This document shows, one piece after another, positions 63,924 through 64,000 of a DNA stretch of 64,000 bases. Location of the stretch: positions 310,001 to 374,000 of the forward strand of contig JAJYYE010000010.1 of the NCBI GenBank assembly GCA_021801265.1, given 5' to 3'. The DNA comes from Pseudomonadota bacterium (GTDB taxonomy: Bacteria; Pseudomonadota; Gammaproteobacteria; Halothiobacillales; Halothiobacillaceae). A model generated the notes under the pieces. That model saw only the letters and a list, made by a program, of their open reading frames with translations, was not told the origin of the DNA and did no database searches. Both the position numbers and the translations under genes were made by a program. Each line of letters opens with the position of its first letter. Position 1 is the stretch's first letter.

Positions 63924-64000
63924 AGTTGGGATACACTCTTTAAATTACGTTTAAATGGGTTGATTTAAGAAACCTCAGATCAACGCCCCGACTCGGCCAC

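Noticed and set aside
63924-64000. End of fabD upstream of fabG
   Set aside because: fabD is expected here, but the 77 bases give no recognisable FabD C-terminus in any minus-strand frame.

Overview
This window looks like part of the chromosome of a sulfur-oxidising, carbon-fixing gammaproteobacterium, most like Halothiobacillus or a close relative. The grounds are Sox thiosulfate-oxidation genes (soxX, soxA, soxB), a rhodanese-TusA-DsrE sulfur-carrier set, a phosphoribulokinase of the Calvin cycle, a cbb3 oxidase, and housekeeping genes whose order (ilvB-ilvH-ilvC-pssA, fabG-acpP-fabF-pabB-pabC-mltG-tmk-holB, holD-like-rimI) is typical of gammaproteobacteria. The genus is inferred from gene content; no 16S gene is present.

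Layout. 1-2.0 kb: 5' end of ribD, nrdR and glyA (minus). 2.2-11.3 kb: a cyclic-nucleotide-binding-domain protein (plus), then the complete minus-strand cbb3 oxidase locus ccoN-O-Q-P | ccoG-H-I, with a terminator after ccoP. 11.5-24.2 kb: bioC/bioH, plsY, tsaD, a large TlpA-type fusion, purC, bioD, mltD, gloB, an exported unknown, rimI, a probable holD, and leuA. 24.4-30.5 kb: a light-response locus (remnant of a SnoaL-like gene, a LitR-like MerR regulator, a short LOV photoreceptor) directly followed by pilB-pilC-pilD. 30.5-39.2 kb: coaE, ygfX-like and ygfZ, thiG, trmB, phosphoribulokinase, DUF2789, sohB, a Tim44-domain protein and a frameshifted PepSY gene. 39.4-43.7 kb: pssA and ilvC-ilvH-ilvB. 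44-47.8 kb: sulfur metabolism, with an exported unknown, dsrE-, tusA- and rhodanese-type genes divergent from soxXA. 47.9-55.7 kb: DedA, a two-domain glycosyltransferase, moaB, DUF3565, rimO, DUF3579, a half-length asparaginase-like protein and soxB. 56-64 kb: the tmk-holB / pab / fab cluster, all minus.

How the genes work together. Thiosulfate electrons from SoxXA/SoxB would feed cytochrome c and the high-affinity cbb3 oxidase, whose assembly (CcoG, CcoH, CcoI copper ATPase) is encoded alongside it. The energy supports CO2 fixation through phosphoribulokinase. The rhodanese-TusA-DsrE set probably carries persulfide sulfur in the cytoplasm. Biotin synthesis is split: BioC/BioH make the pimeloyl arm and BioD acts late, at a separate site.

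Most interesting points: (1) a class-II-LitR-like regulator next to a short LOV protein with the photoactive cysteine, beside an eroded photoprotection gene and a long-spacer promoter in front of pilB, suggesting light control of type IV pili; (2) a family of inverted-repeat elements (four copies) with a core near AGCCTGTCGGACTT, two of which supply the stop codons of coaE and pssA; (3) unusual fusions: a GT28-like plus GT2 glycosyltransferase, and a degenerate alpha/beta-hydrolase fold plus TlpA thioredoxin; (4) the Rhd-TusA-DsrE-exported-protein cluster facing soxXA. I saw no tRNA, rRNA, CRISPR array, intact insertion sequence or prophage.
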